This document shows, piece after piece, positions 13,853 through 25,825 of a DNA stretch of 64,000 bases. The DNA is from Sitta carolinensis (Eukaryota > Chordata > Aves > Passeriformes > Sittidae). Every line of letters starts with the position of its first letter. Position 1 is the first letter of the stretch. The notes beneath the pieces were generated by a model. The model did no database searches and was not told where the DNA came from. It saw only the letters and a list, made by a program, of their open reading frames with translations. Both the position numbers and the translations under genes were made by a program. Location: contig CM063290.1 in NCBI GenBank assembly GCA_032173965.1, forward strand, positions 9,821,501 through 9,885,500. Direction: 5' to 3'.

Positions 13853-14168
13853 AGTCATAGAAGAGACCTCCGAGATCATCCAGTCCGACCATCAACCCAG
13901 CACCACCACTGTCACCTCTAAACCGTGTGAGCCAGCACCTTTTAAGCACTTCCAGGGATCATGACTCCATCACCTCTCTAGGAAACCTCTTCCAGTGCCT
14001 GACTACCCTAACAGTGAAAAACAATTTTCTGGTACCTAATCTGAATCTTCCATCTCAGCTAAAGGCCCTTTCGTCTAATCCTCTCACTGTAGGCATGGTT
14101 GAAGAGACTTGTCCCCTCCTAACTACAGGTCCCCTCCTCACCACGACCTACTTCCTTTATAAAGAATA
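13853..14168 (-). mobile_element. CR1 LINE 3' fragment
   Basis: The plus strand starts with a TCATAGAA-type motif followed by the typical antisense CR1 text (GATCATCCAGTCCGACCAT, then the 'cactTCCAGGGAT...ACTCCATCAC' block and 'cctctTCCAGTGCCTGACTACCCT'). These are recognisable, diverged parts of the avian CR1 3' region, so the element lies on the minus strand. No intact reverse transcriptase reading frame is present. Confidence 0.85.
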
Positions 14169-14954
14169 AAGCTGCATGCTTTATAAATTGCCTTTAGGTG
14201 CCCTTGGCATGGTGGAGGAGCCACTTGCCAAGTGGCATGTGTTTCACCAGGTGCACACCAAGTCCCAGCTTCCCCACATGAAGGGCTGGAAGTGGGGCAG
14301 GGAGATGAGGTTAACAGCTCTTTGTGGGAAGGCATGCTTGAGCCACAGTAGAAGGAGGAGTGGGTCACAGATTCAGCATTCCCACCCTCTCAGCATTTTG
14401 AGGGATGAGAGCAGGAAAAATATTTTCCTTCCTGGGTGGTGCAAACCAGACTCTGGCTTGGGAAGCTCTCAGCATCCTCAGGTCCCAGCAAGTCACACGT
14501 GCTCAGAGCTGCCTTTTTAGCTCTGAATGCGCAGAGACACCCGAGGTGCCTTTCCTTTGTGTTGGGCTGCACAGGTTGCTATTTTATTTGTACGATGACA
14601 TTATGACTTCCAGCCCCTAAACACAAATATGGAGAGCCCACACCAGGATATAGGCTGCCTGTGGCCCACTGTGAGAGAAGGTCACTGCTTCCAGTCCTTC
14701 AGTTTAGGGCATCCTTCAAAAGCATGTCACAAGTGTTCCTTGAAGGGAACACTTCAAGGTTCACGCATGCGCATGTTGTGCAGTACTGTGCTCATTTGTC
14801 CCTTGCTCATTAGAAAAATTAATCAGTAGGCCCGGATTATTGCTTCAAATCCCCTCCCAGGAAAGGATAGCAGCAGAAAGTTTGTAGTTTGGCAGAACAC
14901 ATGATTGCAAAGAGGATTATGTTTGTTGAAAAGCAATACATTCCAGTGGGTCGC
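14169..14954. other. Intergenic, no gene seen
   Basis: About 790 bp between the CR1 fragment and the LTR-like element. No long conserved reading frame, splice-bounded exon or recognised repeat was found on either strand. Confidence 0.6.
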
Positions 14955-15300
14955 TGTGGCGAATAACACATGACATGAACTCCTCATGAAATTTCTCCAA
15001 AGCTCCTTGTTGAAATGAATCTGACTCCGTTTATTTCAGGGATCACTCCCTTTTTATACATTTTTCCACAGGCCACTGTGATTGGTGAACAAAAGACAGC
15101 CCCTTCACCCGCATTGGTTAAACCAGAGAGACATCAAAGAAAGTCCCTCCTATAGAAAGAATTCCAAACATGAATATTGTTACAAAAACAATCCTGATGT
15201 TTATGTACCTTTGCTGGGAACCAGTTTCAGCAAGGCATAACATCAGGAAAACGGAGCTTTAGAAACTCAGAAACTCCAGGCTTGAAAAACCCATACTACA
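14955..15300 (-). mobile_element. Solo-LTR-like element (retroviral-type LTR)
   Basis: Read on the minus strand the segment runs from TGTAGTATGG to CGCCACA, so the ends have the TGT...ACA form. It contains in order two CCAAT boxes (complement of 15113-15117 and 15081-15085), a TATAAAAAG box (complement of 15051-15058) and an AATAAA signal (complement of 15030-15035), the usual U3-R-U5 arrangement. No internal retroviral genes lie on either side, so it would be a solo LTR. I could not find a convincing target-site duplication, so the exact ends may be off by several bases. Confidence 0.6.
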
Positions 15301-16731
15301 CCTGCACTGATAAAAGGAGGATTAACTAGACCAGAAATTCAGCGCAGACATCTGGAGACAAGTCTGTAAAGTGTCTCTCAGGCAAGATGTGCTGGTGGAC
15401 CTGCCAGTTCTCTTTACCAGAGGAGGTCTGAGCCAGCCTCCAGTGCCCAGGCTCTCTCTTCTTCAGATTCCTCCCTCACCAGCTGTGGTGATGCCAGTCA
15501 TGGGAGGGAGAACTATTGTCACTTGGCATGTGACTGACCCATGGGACATGGTGCTGGCCAGTGCTGTGGTGGAAACCCAAGGTGTGGTGTAAGAGGGTTT
15601 AGAAAGAGCTTAGATCAGTCCTGCAGGCTGGATGCTTTGATGTTTTCTCACTACAACAGCCTGGATGCAGCCTGCTGCTCAGGAAAGTGTAACCTGGGGA
15701 AAGCAGTTGCAGCTCTGCCCTGTTTTTTTATGTTCCTCCTGGGCTCCCCCAATAAGCTCTCACCTTCCTTTACCTGCCCGGCGCAGAGCAGCAATTCCAC
15801 ACTGAGGTCCCGCCAAAGGACCTGCAGGAGAGCTCAGGCTCTGGACGTTCCCTGGAGCAATGTCGCAATGCAAGCAAAGAGGGCGGCTGTCGTATTTATT
15901 GCTGCCTGTGGCCTCAGTTCGCTGTGCCTCCCTTCCAGCTACAGCAGGGGTGGTGCTGCGCCGCGCCAGCCCCGACCTGCCTCGGCAGGGACTTGCTGCA
16001 GGTGTTTTCCATTCCCAGTCACAACATGCGTCTGCTCAGCAGTCAGTTCCCCATTTCTACACATGCCAGGAAAAAGAGAAGGCAGCTGACATTCTAGAAA
16101 CTCAGACGTTTTTGCACCTCGGCTGGTGTTGGCAGTGAAATACCTCAAAATGACAGTTCTTCAAAGGCAATGTTGTGTACCCGTGAGCAGTGGAGTGCCC
16201 TTCACCTTGCAAGTGACTGGGGGCTGGCTGGCTATCGGTGCTTGGTGGCTGGTGCCACCTCTCTCAGGGACACCTGCTGTTCACACAGCGGTGCCTGTAC
16301 TGCTGGCGATGCCGAGCACAGGTGCTCAGGCTGCCCAGCCCAAGCAAAAATCTTTGCAAGGAGCAGAGAGCAAAAACTGGGAAATAGATGAAGAGGAAAG
16401 AGGATGTAGGATTCGTTACTGCTGACTTCTGATCTGTCTTCCCAGCATCAGGGTGTTCCTCTTCATTGTGGCTTGGCTATTTTAGGAGATGTCCTTGTGT
16501 CCTCTGAGCTCCTGGGGGGCTTGTGAGTCCTCTGACGCGACTCAAATGACTCCTCATACTTTTGTACATCTCATGATGTGCCAGTGTCCTTCCTCTGGGA
16601 TTGATGGTGAGAACATGAGATCAAAATGTGGGAAGGAAAATACTGTTTCACTTCAGTTTTGCAGCATGGCTGACCCTAGTGTGACCAGTTGTGTGACCCA
16701 TGTTAAAAGCAGCCAAAACACATACAGCTCT
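15301..16731. other. Intergenic, no gene seen
   Basis: About 1.4 kb of mixed-composition sequence. The short open frames show no recognisable protein family and no consistent splice structure. Nothing further can be supported. Confidence 0.55.
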
Positions 16732-16852
16732 GAGGTTAGCTGGTCAGAGCCTGATGCTAGTAATGCCAAGATTGTGAGTTTGATCCCTGCATAGGCCCCT
16801 CACTTAAGAATTTGATTTGGATTTGGTGGTCCTTGTTGGTCCCTTGTTGGTC
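16732..16852 (+). mobile_element. tRNA-Ile-derived SINE-like element
   Basis: The first 65 bases resemble a tRNA-Ile(AAT): GGTTAGCT, then GGTCAGAGCCTGATGCTA, an anticodon-loop region reading CTAGTAA, AATGCCAAG, then a B-box-like AGTTTGATCCC and a 3' end ATAGGCC. The D-arm is about five bases short and the anticodon is altered, so it is not a functional tRNA gene. Family knowledge from memory: a tRNA-Ile-derived SINE (TguSINE1) is known in the zebra finch. The unrelated tail after about 16797 has a repeated TTGGTCC motif. Confidence 0.6.
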
Positions 16853-16889
16853 CTTTTCACAGAATATTTTCAAAATATTCTGTGAAAAG
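16853..16889. repeat. Perfect 18-bp inverted repeat with a 1-nt centre
   Basis: The left arm CTTTTCACAGAATATTTT (16853-16870) and the right arm AAAATATTCTGTGAAAAG (16872-16889) are exact reverse complements around a single C at 16871. The flanking bases do not pair. It sits directly at the end of the SINE-like element. Confidence 0.97.
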
Positions 16890-18479
16890 CTGCTTTATCA
16901 GGAATTTATCATGAACAATTTTGTGAGCTGACTTCAACACTTCTATGGCAAGAAATACTGTGACTAACATGGTTTTTCAGTCTGGAAGGGATGGAATCAA
17001 GAACCAAGAACCAAGTGCTGGAGTGTGGTGCTAAATTGGATCTGCTGTTGGGCTGAGGCCAAGGGTTGTGGGACATGCAGTGGTCTGTAGGGTGGGAGGT
17101 GGTTATAGGGCTCCCATTGGCTGTGCACTCCATGGAACAGGGGCTGTGGGGCACTCCAGGCACCCCAGGGTGCAGGGCCAGAGAGGCAACAAGCCTCTGG
17201 GGACAAAAGAAAGACTTTGATCTTCTGCCCTGCATGGCAACTGCTTCCTCTGGATCCCAGCCACTCAGAGGAGTGGCAGTGCCAGCTCCTGCCTTCCTGG
17301 GAGCAGGTTTGAGGGATACACTGTCTGTGCTCCCTGGTAACTTCATGGGTTGCATCTCATGGGTGCAGTCAGCTATTACAGGTCCCAGGAAGCTGAGAAA
17401 TCTAATTTTTTCAGTGTCGGAATCATACTGCAACTCCTCTACTACCCTAACCTTCCAGGTTAGGGCTGGCAGGCATGGCTCCCAGGAGAGCCTGCCCTCT
17501 CTGCTCCAGTCTCACCAAGCCAAGAGTGCAATAGCCAAGAATTTCACAACGCTGCGAATACCCCCATCCTCCAGAAGACTGCCTGTTTTGGCTTTTGCTG
17601 CTGCATTTCTCAATTGGCATGGCAAAAAGTGGGTGAAGTAGTTGGGTATGACCCTTTCAGGAAAAGCCATGTTGCCTTGGAGGATGTCATTCCATCCTGC
17701 TCTCTCCCAGCAATGCAGGCCATGGATTGGAGCTGAACTGAGCCATGCTTGGGAGCTGTTGTTCCTTGGCCACAGCCCTGACATGTGCTGCCATGCAGGC
17801 TGAGGCAGGAGAGGGATTGTGAGAGGCACTGGCATCTGGGAAAGTATCTGCTTCCTCTTGTCCTGTAGCAAAGAGGCTGTGGAGAAGATGAGGGAAAAGG
17901 CACTTGAGAATGAAAATGCAGTGTGCAAAGCTGGCCACAGCTTTGTTGTCCCTTCAAAATAACACTGGTCTTTGCACTTCCTGGGGAAGCACCTGCTGGC
18001 TCTCCAAATTTTCCACAGCTGGCCTGGTGCTCCTTCCAGTTAGCTGGAGAGGAGACAGAGCACCAAGCACCTGGAGGAGAAATGTGGGGTTGAGGACAGT
18101 GTGGGCTCTTGCTCCTATACAGATGCTGACCTGGGGTGTCCCATGGCCCGCCTCCTCAAAGTCCTCCGGGATTTTTTTTTTGCCTTCCTGCAATGTGGAG
18201 GCTCATCTCCCCATCTCTCCTATCACACAAGGAGGGATGTGGATGCAGTGATGCTCATTAACTGCTGCTCTGTTTGCCAGGGGCTGGCATGGAGGCCCAC
18301 CAGAGAGGCTCATGCTTGGACACTGCCCCAGCGGGACTAAAATAGTCTGGCTGTTTTAACGAGGCCTGCTTCCTTGCAAAGACCGTGTTTCACTGGGATT
18401 TTAACCACCAAGCCCTGGGGACTCCTCTGTGCTCCTTGCAGGACCCTACCTTACCCGCAGGGAGGAGGGTGGGCTGTTA
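16890..18479. other. Intergenic, no gene seen
   Basis: Open frames up to 191 codons exist on both strands here, but they overlap each other, lack any recognised domain and show no splice-bounded exon pattern. I see nothing I can support as a gene. Confidence 0.5.
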
Positions 18480-19130
18480 CCTCGCTTTATGCCTGGCTAG
18501 AGGGCACGGGGAGATGTCGATGATCAGAGAGCAGCGCTTTAGAGTCGCTTCCCGCCTGGCAGTTGCCTCTTTTGGCAAGATGCTGGCCCCCCGCGATGCA
18601 GATGAGGGGAGGGCAGCAGCCGGGGACACCCTCGGCGTGCACGGCACTGATACCGCTCCTGCGAGCAGCAGTCCGGGCTGTGCCGACCTGCGGGGCTGCT
18701 GCTGACCCGGGGCCCTTCAGGGGCCGGCCCGGCCGAGCTGCCAGCGCTATCTCGGCAGCTGCACCTCGGCCGGTGCCGTCTGCCCCGGCTCCGATAGCAG
18801 CTCTGCCCCCTGAGCCCGGCCGCTTTTATCAGGGGTCAGGGCGGCTGCGGCTGTGGCAGGGGGGCTGCGCGGCTGGGGCCCTCCGGCAAGTGTACAAACA
18901 AGCTCAGGATGTGAACACAATAGCCAAGGACCGGCCTTTGAAAAGCAGGGGGACGCAGCGTGGCCGCCCTGGGGCGCATCAAAGGTCCATCTCGGTCTGC
19001 AGTGCCGAACACAGTCCCGTGTGTTTGATGGAGACCCACGGACTGGCCCCGGCACAAGGGGCCAAGGGTTTGAGTGAGGGGAAGTGGAAAGGGAAAAGAA
19101 AGCAGCGGGGCGAGAACATAGGAGCCGGGA
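18480..19130. promoter_or_regulatory. Orphan CpG-rich patch
   Basis: A GC-rich, CpG-containing stretch, densest at about 18560-18900, without any recognised gene start beside it. A 322-codon open frame (18563-19531, plus strand) and several minus-strand frames run through it, as is usual in GC-rich DNA where stop codons are rare; none matches a family I know. It could be the promoter of an unannotated non-coding transcript or a distal enhancer/CpG island. Confidence 0.4.
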
Positions 19131-19805
19131 CACAGTCATATGGGTCTCTTCCTCGAAAACGTGGGCCTCTCAGGAATTCCCTTGGTCCACTTCGTTCTGG
19201 ATCCTGGATCTGTATCTGGAGTGCAGCGCACAGCCTCTTTCTCCTTTTCCTGTGCACCTCCAGGCAGGCATTCCAGGTCACTTTTGCAAAGTGCTTCGTG
19301 TGTAATTTTGCAAGCACTTCTCTTGAATCAGCATTTGCCACAGCTGAGGGCTGTTGGGGTTTTTCTCTTCCAGACTTGGTGGTTAGAATCCTAGAAAGCC
19401 AGGGATATATCCACAATTTGTGGTGGTTTGCTAAAGAAGCATATGTGGCCAGAAGGAAAGTTACTGTTCTGCTACTGAACAGCCTTGGAAACAGCTCCGC
19501 AATGCCTGGAAAGAGCAATGAACAGACATGAAGATATGGTGGGAGTGATCTGCTTGGTGTGCTGGACATGTGCCTCCTCAGCTGGGTCCTGCAGTACCTG
19601 CTGTACCTCTCTATGAGGATCTGCAAGAGTTCCTGGCTGCTCACTGCTGTGCTCCCAAAAGGGCCCAGGGAAGTTTTGCCTCTGATTTGCTCGGCAGCAT
19701 GTGCACAAGTTGCTGCTTTTAGATAAAATACAGCCTGAGCCTGCTCAGTGGGAACCACCCTCTGTGGTAAGGGTGCATATTGACTTAGAGATTAGGACTG
19801 TCCAC

Positions 19806-19808
<3 letters not shown>

Positions 19809-19834
<26 letters not shown>
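19809..19834. repeat. Poly-T tract (26 nt)
   Basis: An uninterrupted run of T followed by AATAATGTGCATTTATTGG. An element inserted on the minus strand would show its A-tail this way, but its body is not recognisable. Confidence 0.9.
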
Positions 19835-19836
<2 letters not shown>

Positions 19837-22800
19837 TAATGTGCATTTATTGGCACAAGAGCAGTGCAAAGGACAAAGGAAAAGCACGACATACAAAAGC
19901 CAGTACCCTATGCAGCATTGCAGGCTCTGAGGGGAAAAAGTGTCCCTAAGAGGGCTGAATGATTGTTCTGCTCTTGGGAAGAGGCTGAAGCCTGCAGGTG
20001 CTGGCCCCAGGCATGTGGGAGCAGCCAGTGCCTCCTCTGTGGATTTGTGATTGAAGGGTTTCATGGCCCTTCTTCTCTTGATGCCATTGTCAGGGTAATT
20101 AAACGCTCCCAGTCAGGTGCCAGAGCCTTTTGCAAACTGAGAGTTGGCTTTGTTTTGTTGACCTGCTGGAAATACCTTGTTTTAGGGTGGATTAATTTCT
20201 CATAGCAATATCTGAAAGCAAAGAGGGAGCTTTAATTGGGGTGGGATTAGCAAAACAGGGTGGAACAGGGAGAGCAGGAGTTTTTTCTCACTACCTGCTA
20301 ATTGCCTCTTCTCTGCACTGGTGGCAGCTGCAACACCTGTCCCGGCTGCTGTGTGCCAGCTTTGTGCCATGGGGACCCAGGGGATGCCATGTGCCTTGTA
20401 GGTTTATTTATGGAGCAGGGGGTGAGATGTCCTGAAAGCAGGGTACCTTAATTTGTCTCTGGCAGCCTCAGGTCAAGCACTCAGATGCTTGACACGGCTC
20501 TGTGGGGCTCATGCCTTTCTCTCAGGCTGTTGTGGGGTTCCAGGGGCTGATCTGAAACCCGGGGGCTGCAGTTTGGGCTGCAATTAGCCCCCCACTGCCA
20601 GGCACAGGCAGGCAACAGACATGGTCGATAGAAATGTGAGTCTGGAATTGTTTTCCCTGGGCCAGGAGAAGCGGGTCAGTGCCTCAAGGGCAAATCCCCC
20701 GGGAGATGTGTGCTGGAGAAGGCCTGTGACTCTCCCAGCTCTTGGAACATAAGCTGCCTGTGCCTCAGCCAAGTTGCTGACCTTTCCATGCCTGCTGGTC
20801 TGCCTTGCACCAGCCTCCTGTCCCTGGCAGGCACTCTCTCCCAGGTCCCTTCAAGGGCAAGTGTCCATGGTGGACTATGGGGAGGAAAAACTTTGCCTGT
20901 CCCCCTCTGTCTTGCAGGCATCCTTTGGGATGCACACATGGCAAGGCTGGGCTTTCAATCAGTGGGAAAAGCTAGTTTTACTCTAGGGGAAAAAAAATCA
21001 GTTTGTATTTTTGTCTTGATGTGGTCTGAGAGCCAAAGTCCTGCAGCTAGAAAAACTCTCTGGTCAAACAAATGGAAACAACTTCCCTGCTCTCTTCCCC
21101 ACTCCTCCAGTGAATAGTGGGCTGTATTTGGTTTTAGCTCCTGACTTTTAGTCATCTGTGGTCTGTAAAGCAGCAGTCAGCAGGAACTGTTTCCAGCACC
21201 AGCCCCTCCTTTGGCTCTGCTTGGCTCAGTATGTCCACGAGAACTGCCCCGGGGGCTGCTGAGCCTGCTGTGCCAGTGCAGGCACCCTCTGTGGCTCCCT
21301 CTTCAGCCTCATGCCATCACGGAGTTTGCTTGGTGTCATTTCCCCTCTCTGGAGAAAACACTTTCTTAGCCCGTGCATGTACCAGTGGCTTTCATGGCAG
21401 ATATGAATTTGAAGGTTTTCTTTATTACTCAGTGATGCAAAAATGACAAAGGGATGGGGTGATGTGCACCTCTCCTAGTGCTGTTCCAACCCTTCCTTCT
21501 CTTCCTCATCATTGGAGACTGTGGCTAAAAGGCCTTGTCCCTTTCTTTGTCCCACAGCAGGGACGTGGGGAAGAAGCAACACCCAGGAGAGAGGCTTGTC
21601 CAGGGCTGAGTATTGCTTGGCTGTCAGCAAGAACTGGTGATGCTGGGTCCCCACCACCCTCTGCCTTGGTTCCCTGCACCCCATGGGGTGCCATGCTCAC
21701 AGGTGTGAGTCTGCCAGCCAGGTGAATAAAGCCACGTGTCCCACAGTGTACATCACAGGTTTGGGCACATACATGTCCATGCAATGTATGCCCCTACCCA
21801 CACACAACAGGAGTGTGCCCACACCTCTCCAGGCATGTCCATCCCCTCCCATTCTTGCCTGCCAAAGCAGGAGGGAGCAGGCAGCAGGTGGGAGTGCTTG
21901 CCCAGCACCCTGGTGTAGACCTGGCACTGGTAGAGGTGACAGGAAGGGAAAGGAAGGTGATTTTTGTGGTTCCCATTGAGCTGCAAGTGGGATGCTTTCC
22001 CACTTGCAATGGGAGGCAGAATCACTTGGGGACAGCTGAAGAAGTCCCACTGGGGGCTGAAGGCTTTCCCTGAGCAGGTGGGACTACCCCTTGTGCCTGA
22101 CTCAAGGGGTTGTGGGACCCCATGGGGTGGCCAAGGCTGGTGGGTGGGTGTCACGGAGCTGGGAAGTCTCAGGGTCATTAGGGGAGCAGCACCTCCCTTC
22201 CACAAACACACTGCGGCTCTACTGGCTCTCTGGGAAAATATTTGTCCATCTGACTTTTTAAAGCCTCAGCATTTTCACCTGCAAACTTCTTGCAAGACAG
22301 ACGAATATGAAAATAAAGCTCCTAACCAAAGAAAACGCTCACAGTCTACTCAGAGGGTGTGTTAATCTCATCATTCACCAAAAGCAAACATCAGCAATGA
22401 CGTGGCTAGTTTAGGTAGCAGTGGCAGAAAAAGGTCCCTCTGTTTTTCAAACAAGGTGCCTTTTCATTCAGAGGTTGGAGGCGGCTCTCAGAAACCAGTG
22501 GCATGTCACTGAGACACCCACTGGAAATGCAGATGTTACCTTACGGCAGGAAAATACCTCTTTGCATCCAAAGCCTTGGAGCAGGCAGGAAGCGGCTCCC
22601 AAGTGTTGACCATGGTATTTCCGCAGGATCCCCCAGGCGGGCTGGGACTGCTGGCCGTTTGTTCGTCCCCTTTGAAGGACACAAAGCCCTCACCATGCTG
22701 AGCCCCACAGCTTGGTCACTTCCTTTCTGGCCCAGTGCAGCGCCATCGGACGTGGAGCTGCTGGGAGGAAAAGCAAACAGAAACGGGCCAGAAGGGCTGG

Positions 22801-25797
22801 ACAGAAGATGGGGATGTTATCAGGTACTCCATCTGTGAGGCTCTGTTGAAATGGGAGGAGAAGGTTGGGGCCATCAAAGCTGCTCTGATGGCCTCGATCC
22901 AGATCACAGAAAGGTTTCATACAGCTTCTGTTGAGCTTCCTTATGGTGGGCTCCCCTTCCTCCCAAACCAGGGACAGGCCACACCATCCTCTTCCTCTTC
23001 TCTGTCTGGGGGATGGCCTGTGGAATGCTGGGCATTGCAAAGGGCAGCCCCCTGCCCTGGGGAGTCCCTCTGGTTGTCTGTGGGGCCGGGTGGCCCTTGG
23101 GTGGGTCAGTACCCCAGGAATGGTTTGGAAGCGTGATTGAGGCCATGGCACGGCGATAAGCCAGCCTGTGGGGAAGAGCTGTTCCACTCTTGGGGGCACA
23201 CCCATCCCAGCTCGTTGCAGTTTATATGCACTCTACAAGATCCTAGTTAGTATAGAAAGTCACATACACATTTATAGATGTGTGTGTATATGTTATGCAT
23301 GGCTTTTCTATGAGTATATGCACACAGTCAAATGATCTCAGCAGTTTTGGGGAGAAGTGTCTTGCTGACCTGATTTGCAGCTGGGCTGCTGAGGGTTCAC
23401 ATGCCAGTTCCCTGTGGGGTGACCCCTTTAGGTGCTCTGGGACAGACACAGTGGTGTCTCAGTTGTGCCAATGTCTCACTTCTCTTCCCAGCCTGGCAGC
23501 ATGGGAGCCTAGTCAGGGTGGCAGCATCTGTGGTGGCACCCAGACCTGTACGGGAGGACACAGCAGGGTTCCTGGGGGTGTTGCCAGGGCTGTGCACAGG
23601 AGCTGGTCCCCCACCTGTGGCTGGGCAGTGTTTCTGAGAGCTGGAGCTTGGGGAGGTTTTGCCCACAGCCCTCTGCAGCACTTCTGCTTCCTGAGAATGT
23701 TAGACATCCGGGGCTGGCTTTTCTGTTAAACAATGAGCTGTTCTGGTTAGCAAATATCCCAAGCTCTGCCCTGTGCTCCCCCTGTGCTGCACCCTGTAAC
23801 TCTCACCCCACCATCACTGACCCACAGTCATCTCCTGGGAGTGTCCCATCACCCACGGCCAGGCAGGAGGCTTGGGGGCTGGGGTCTCTAACAGGAATGA
23901 TTCTTATTGCCTTGTGCTGGGAAAAGGGGATTTTCCCTGCCCAGAAGGGGAAGCTGCAGCTGGAAGGACTCCTACACCAAACCCCTCCGAGGCCAGCATT
24001 TTTACTGGTGACCTTGAGGCAGAGACTGGAGGCAGCCAGCTGGATCCCAGGGCAACATCCCCCCCATCTGAAATGCCAGCTTGGTCTGTAAATAACACTT
24101 GGCACGGACCTTTCCTTAGGCACTAGAGCAATGAGAGGCTGAGCCCTCTATACCCTCATGTCCCATTTTACAGCTGGGGAAGCTGAGGTATGCTGGGGTC
24201 CCTGACTCTGCTTTGTGTCAAGCTCGTGATGCAGCAGTGTGGGTTTGCAGGGCACTGGGAAGTGTTTTCCAGTGGCAGAGGACTGGTCCCCACTGGAAAG
24301 GGGAGCATTTGTGGAGGGCTGTTGCCCTGTCAGGGGGTCTACAGTTTCTCCCATCCCAGCTGTGCTGTCAGGGCAGCCAGGGCACCTCACTTGCCCAGAG
24401 AAGGGACCTGGAGGGGCCCAGTGTCTCACATCCCTGCAGTAGCCCCCTGCCCTCATCACCCACTGCTCCCTCCTGGCCATATCTCCCAGGAACGGTGGCT
24501 CCCACCCCTCCAGCTGCCTCCCGGGGCAATCACAGGGGAACACATGGGCCTTATCTACCGGCCAGCCGTAGGAAGGGCTCCCTTCCATCCCTATCAGTGG
24601 GGTGGCTCCAGACCTGGGGCTGAGGGGAGCCAGCCCCATTCCTGCTGTGCTGGGGCCAGGGCTGGGGGCACCATCAGTGCCCCACACTGACCATTGCAGG
24701 GGGATGCTCAAAGTTCTGGGACCCCTCTCCAGCCTGGTGGCCAGTGTTGCTGTGACACTGACAGATTTGCAGGGGTCCATCCAAGGTCATCGAGCTGAGT
24801 AGTTGTGGATTGTGTTGGAACGCTGAAGGCTGATGGTGTCAACAGTCCTACTACTGCCAGCAGGATCCACACCCCTCATGCACTTCCACCAACCTCTCAG
24901 CAGCAATTTCTCACCAGGGAGATTCTTGCAGGGCTGAGTGGGCTCAAAAGGGCCAGCACCCTGGAAAAGGTTTTCCTGCTCTTTCACAAGTCTGATAGAC
25001 CTATGTGTTTTATTTATTTCTCGAGTTGTGCCCACCCTCCTGCTCCCAGTGGCTCGGCAGGGTGCTGCTGGAAAACTGGCAGGGTGGGGATGCTGACCCT
25101 CTCCTAAACCACAGGAGTGTGGGGAACAGGGTCATCTGTGGCCATGCAAAGCATGGGCATCCCTTTGAAGAGGTGCCTGTGGAGTGTGGTTTTCCCCAGA
25201 GGTGGGTGCCAGACATCCCCCCATGCTATGGGGTGCCAGTGCTCTCCAGGGGCTGGTTCTGCCTGGCACAGGGACTGGGCAGAGTGTGGGAGGTCCCTTG
25301 GGAGAAGGAGAATCCTGGCTGCTCTGTCCCACTGAGCAGGGTCTGTTCCTCTGTGTCCTATGACAGCAGTGACCATGGATCACCAAAAGCTCAGGGTGCA
25401 GATCTTTATTGCCCACTTGACTGGCTGGACCACAGTGTGAGCTGGGCATGAGGTTCTCATTCCCCAGTGTCCCAATCATCCATTGTGGCCTCAGGCTCTG
25501 GGTGGGAGACAAGAGTATGAGAAGGAATGTGTTTTTGTCTCCTACCAGCTCCTATCAAGGATATAAAAGGAGTTTTCTTCATTGCCATGTTCTGGCCATT
25601 GGGAAGCTGGTGATGGTCAGCTGGGAGCCTGCTGTGCCCACCGAGGTCAGCCCCTCTGGCCATAACCACAGGGAATTACTGATGGGTGGAGAACTGTCTA
25701 AACACCATATAAATATTTGTATTTTAAGGGCTTTTCCAAGTATTGGGGAATGCTGACACAGCAGCAGTGTGGGCAATGCTGAGATGGTCTTCTTGGC

Positions 25798-25825
25798 TTT
25801 TTTTTTTTTTTTTTTTTTTTTTTTT
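25798..25825. repeat. Poly-T tract (28 nt)
   Basis: An uninterrupted run of T. The flanks give no recognisable repeat family. Confidence 0.9.

Noticed and set aside
16732..16797. Functional tRNA-Ile gene
   Set aside because: D-arm shortened, anticodon changed and several stem mismatches; fits a SINE head or pseudogene.
18563..19531. 322-codon plus-strand frame
   Set aside because: Low-complexity, composition-driven sequence with no family resemblance; reported only as part of an orphan CpG patch.
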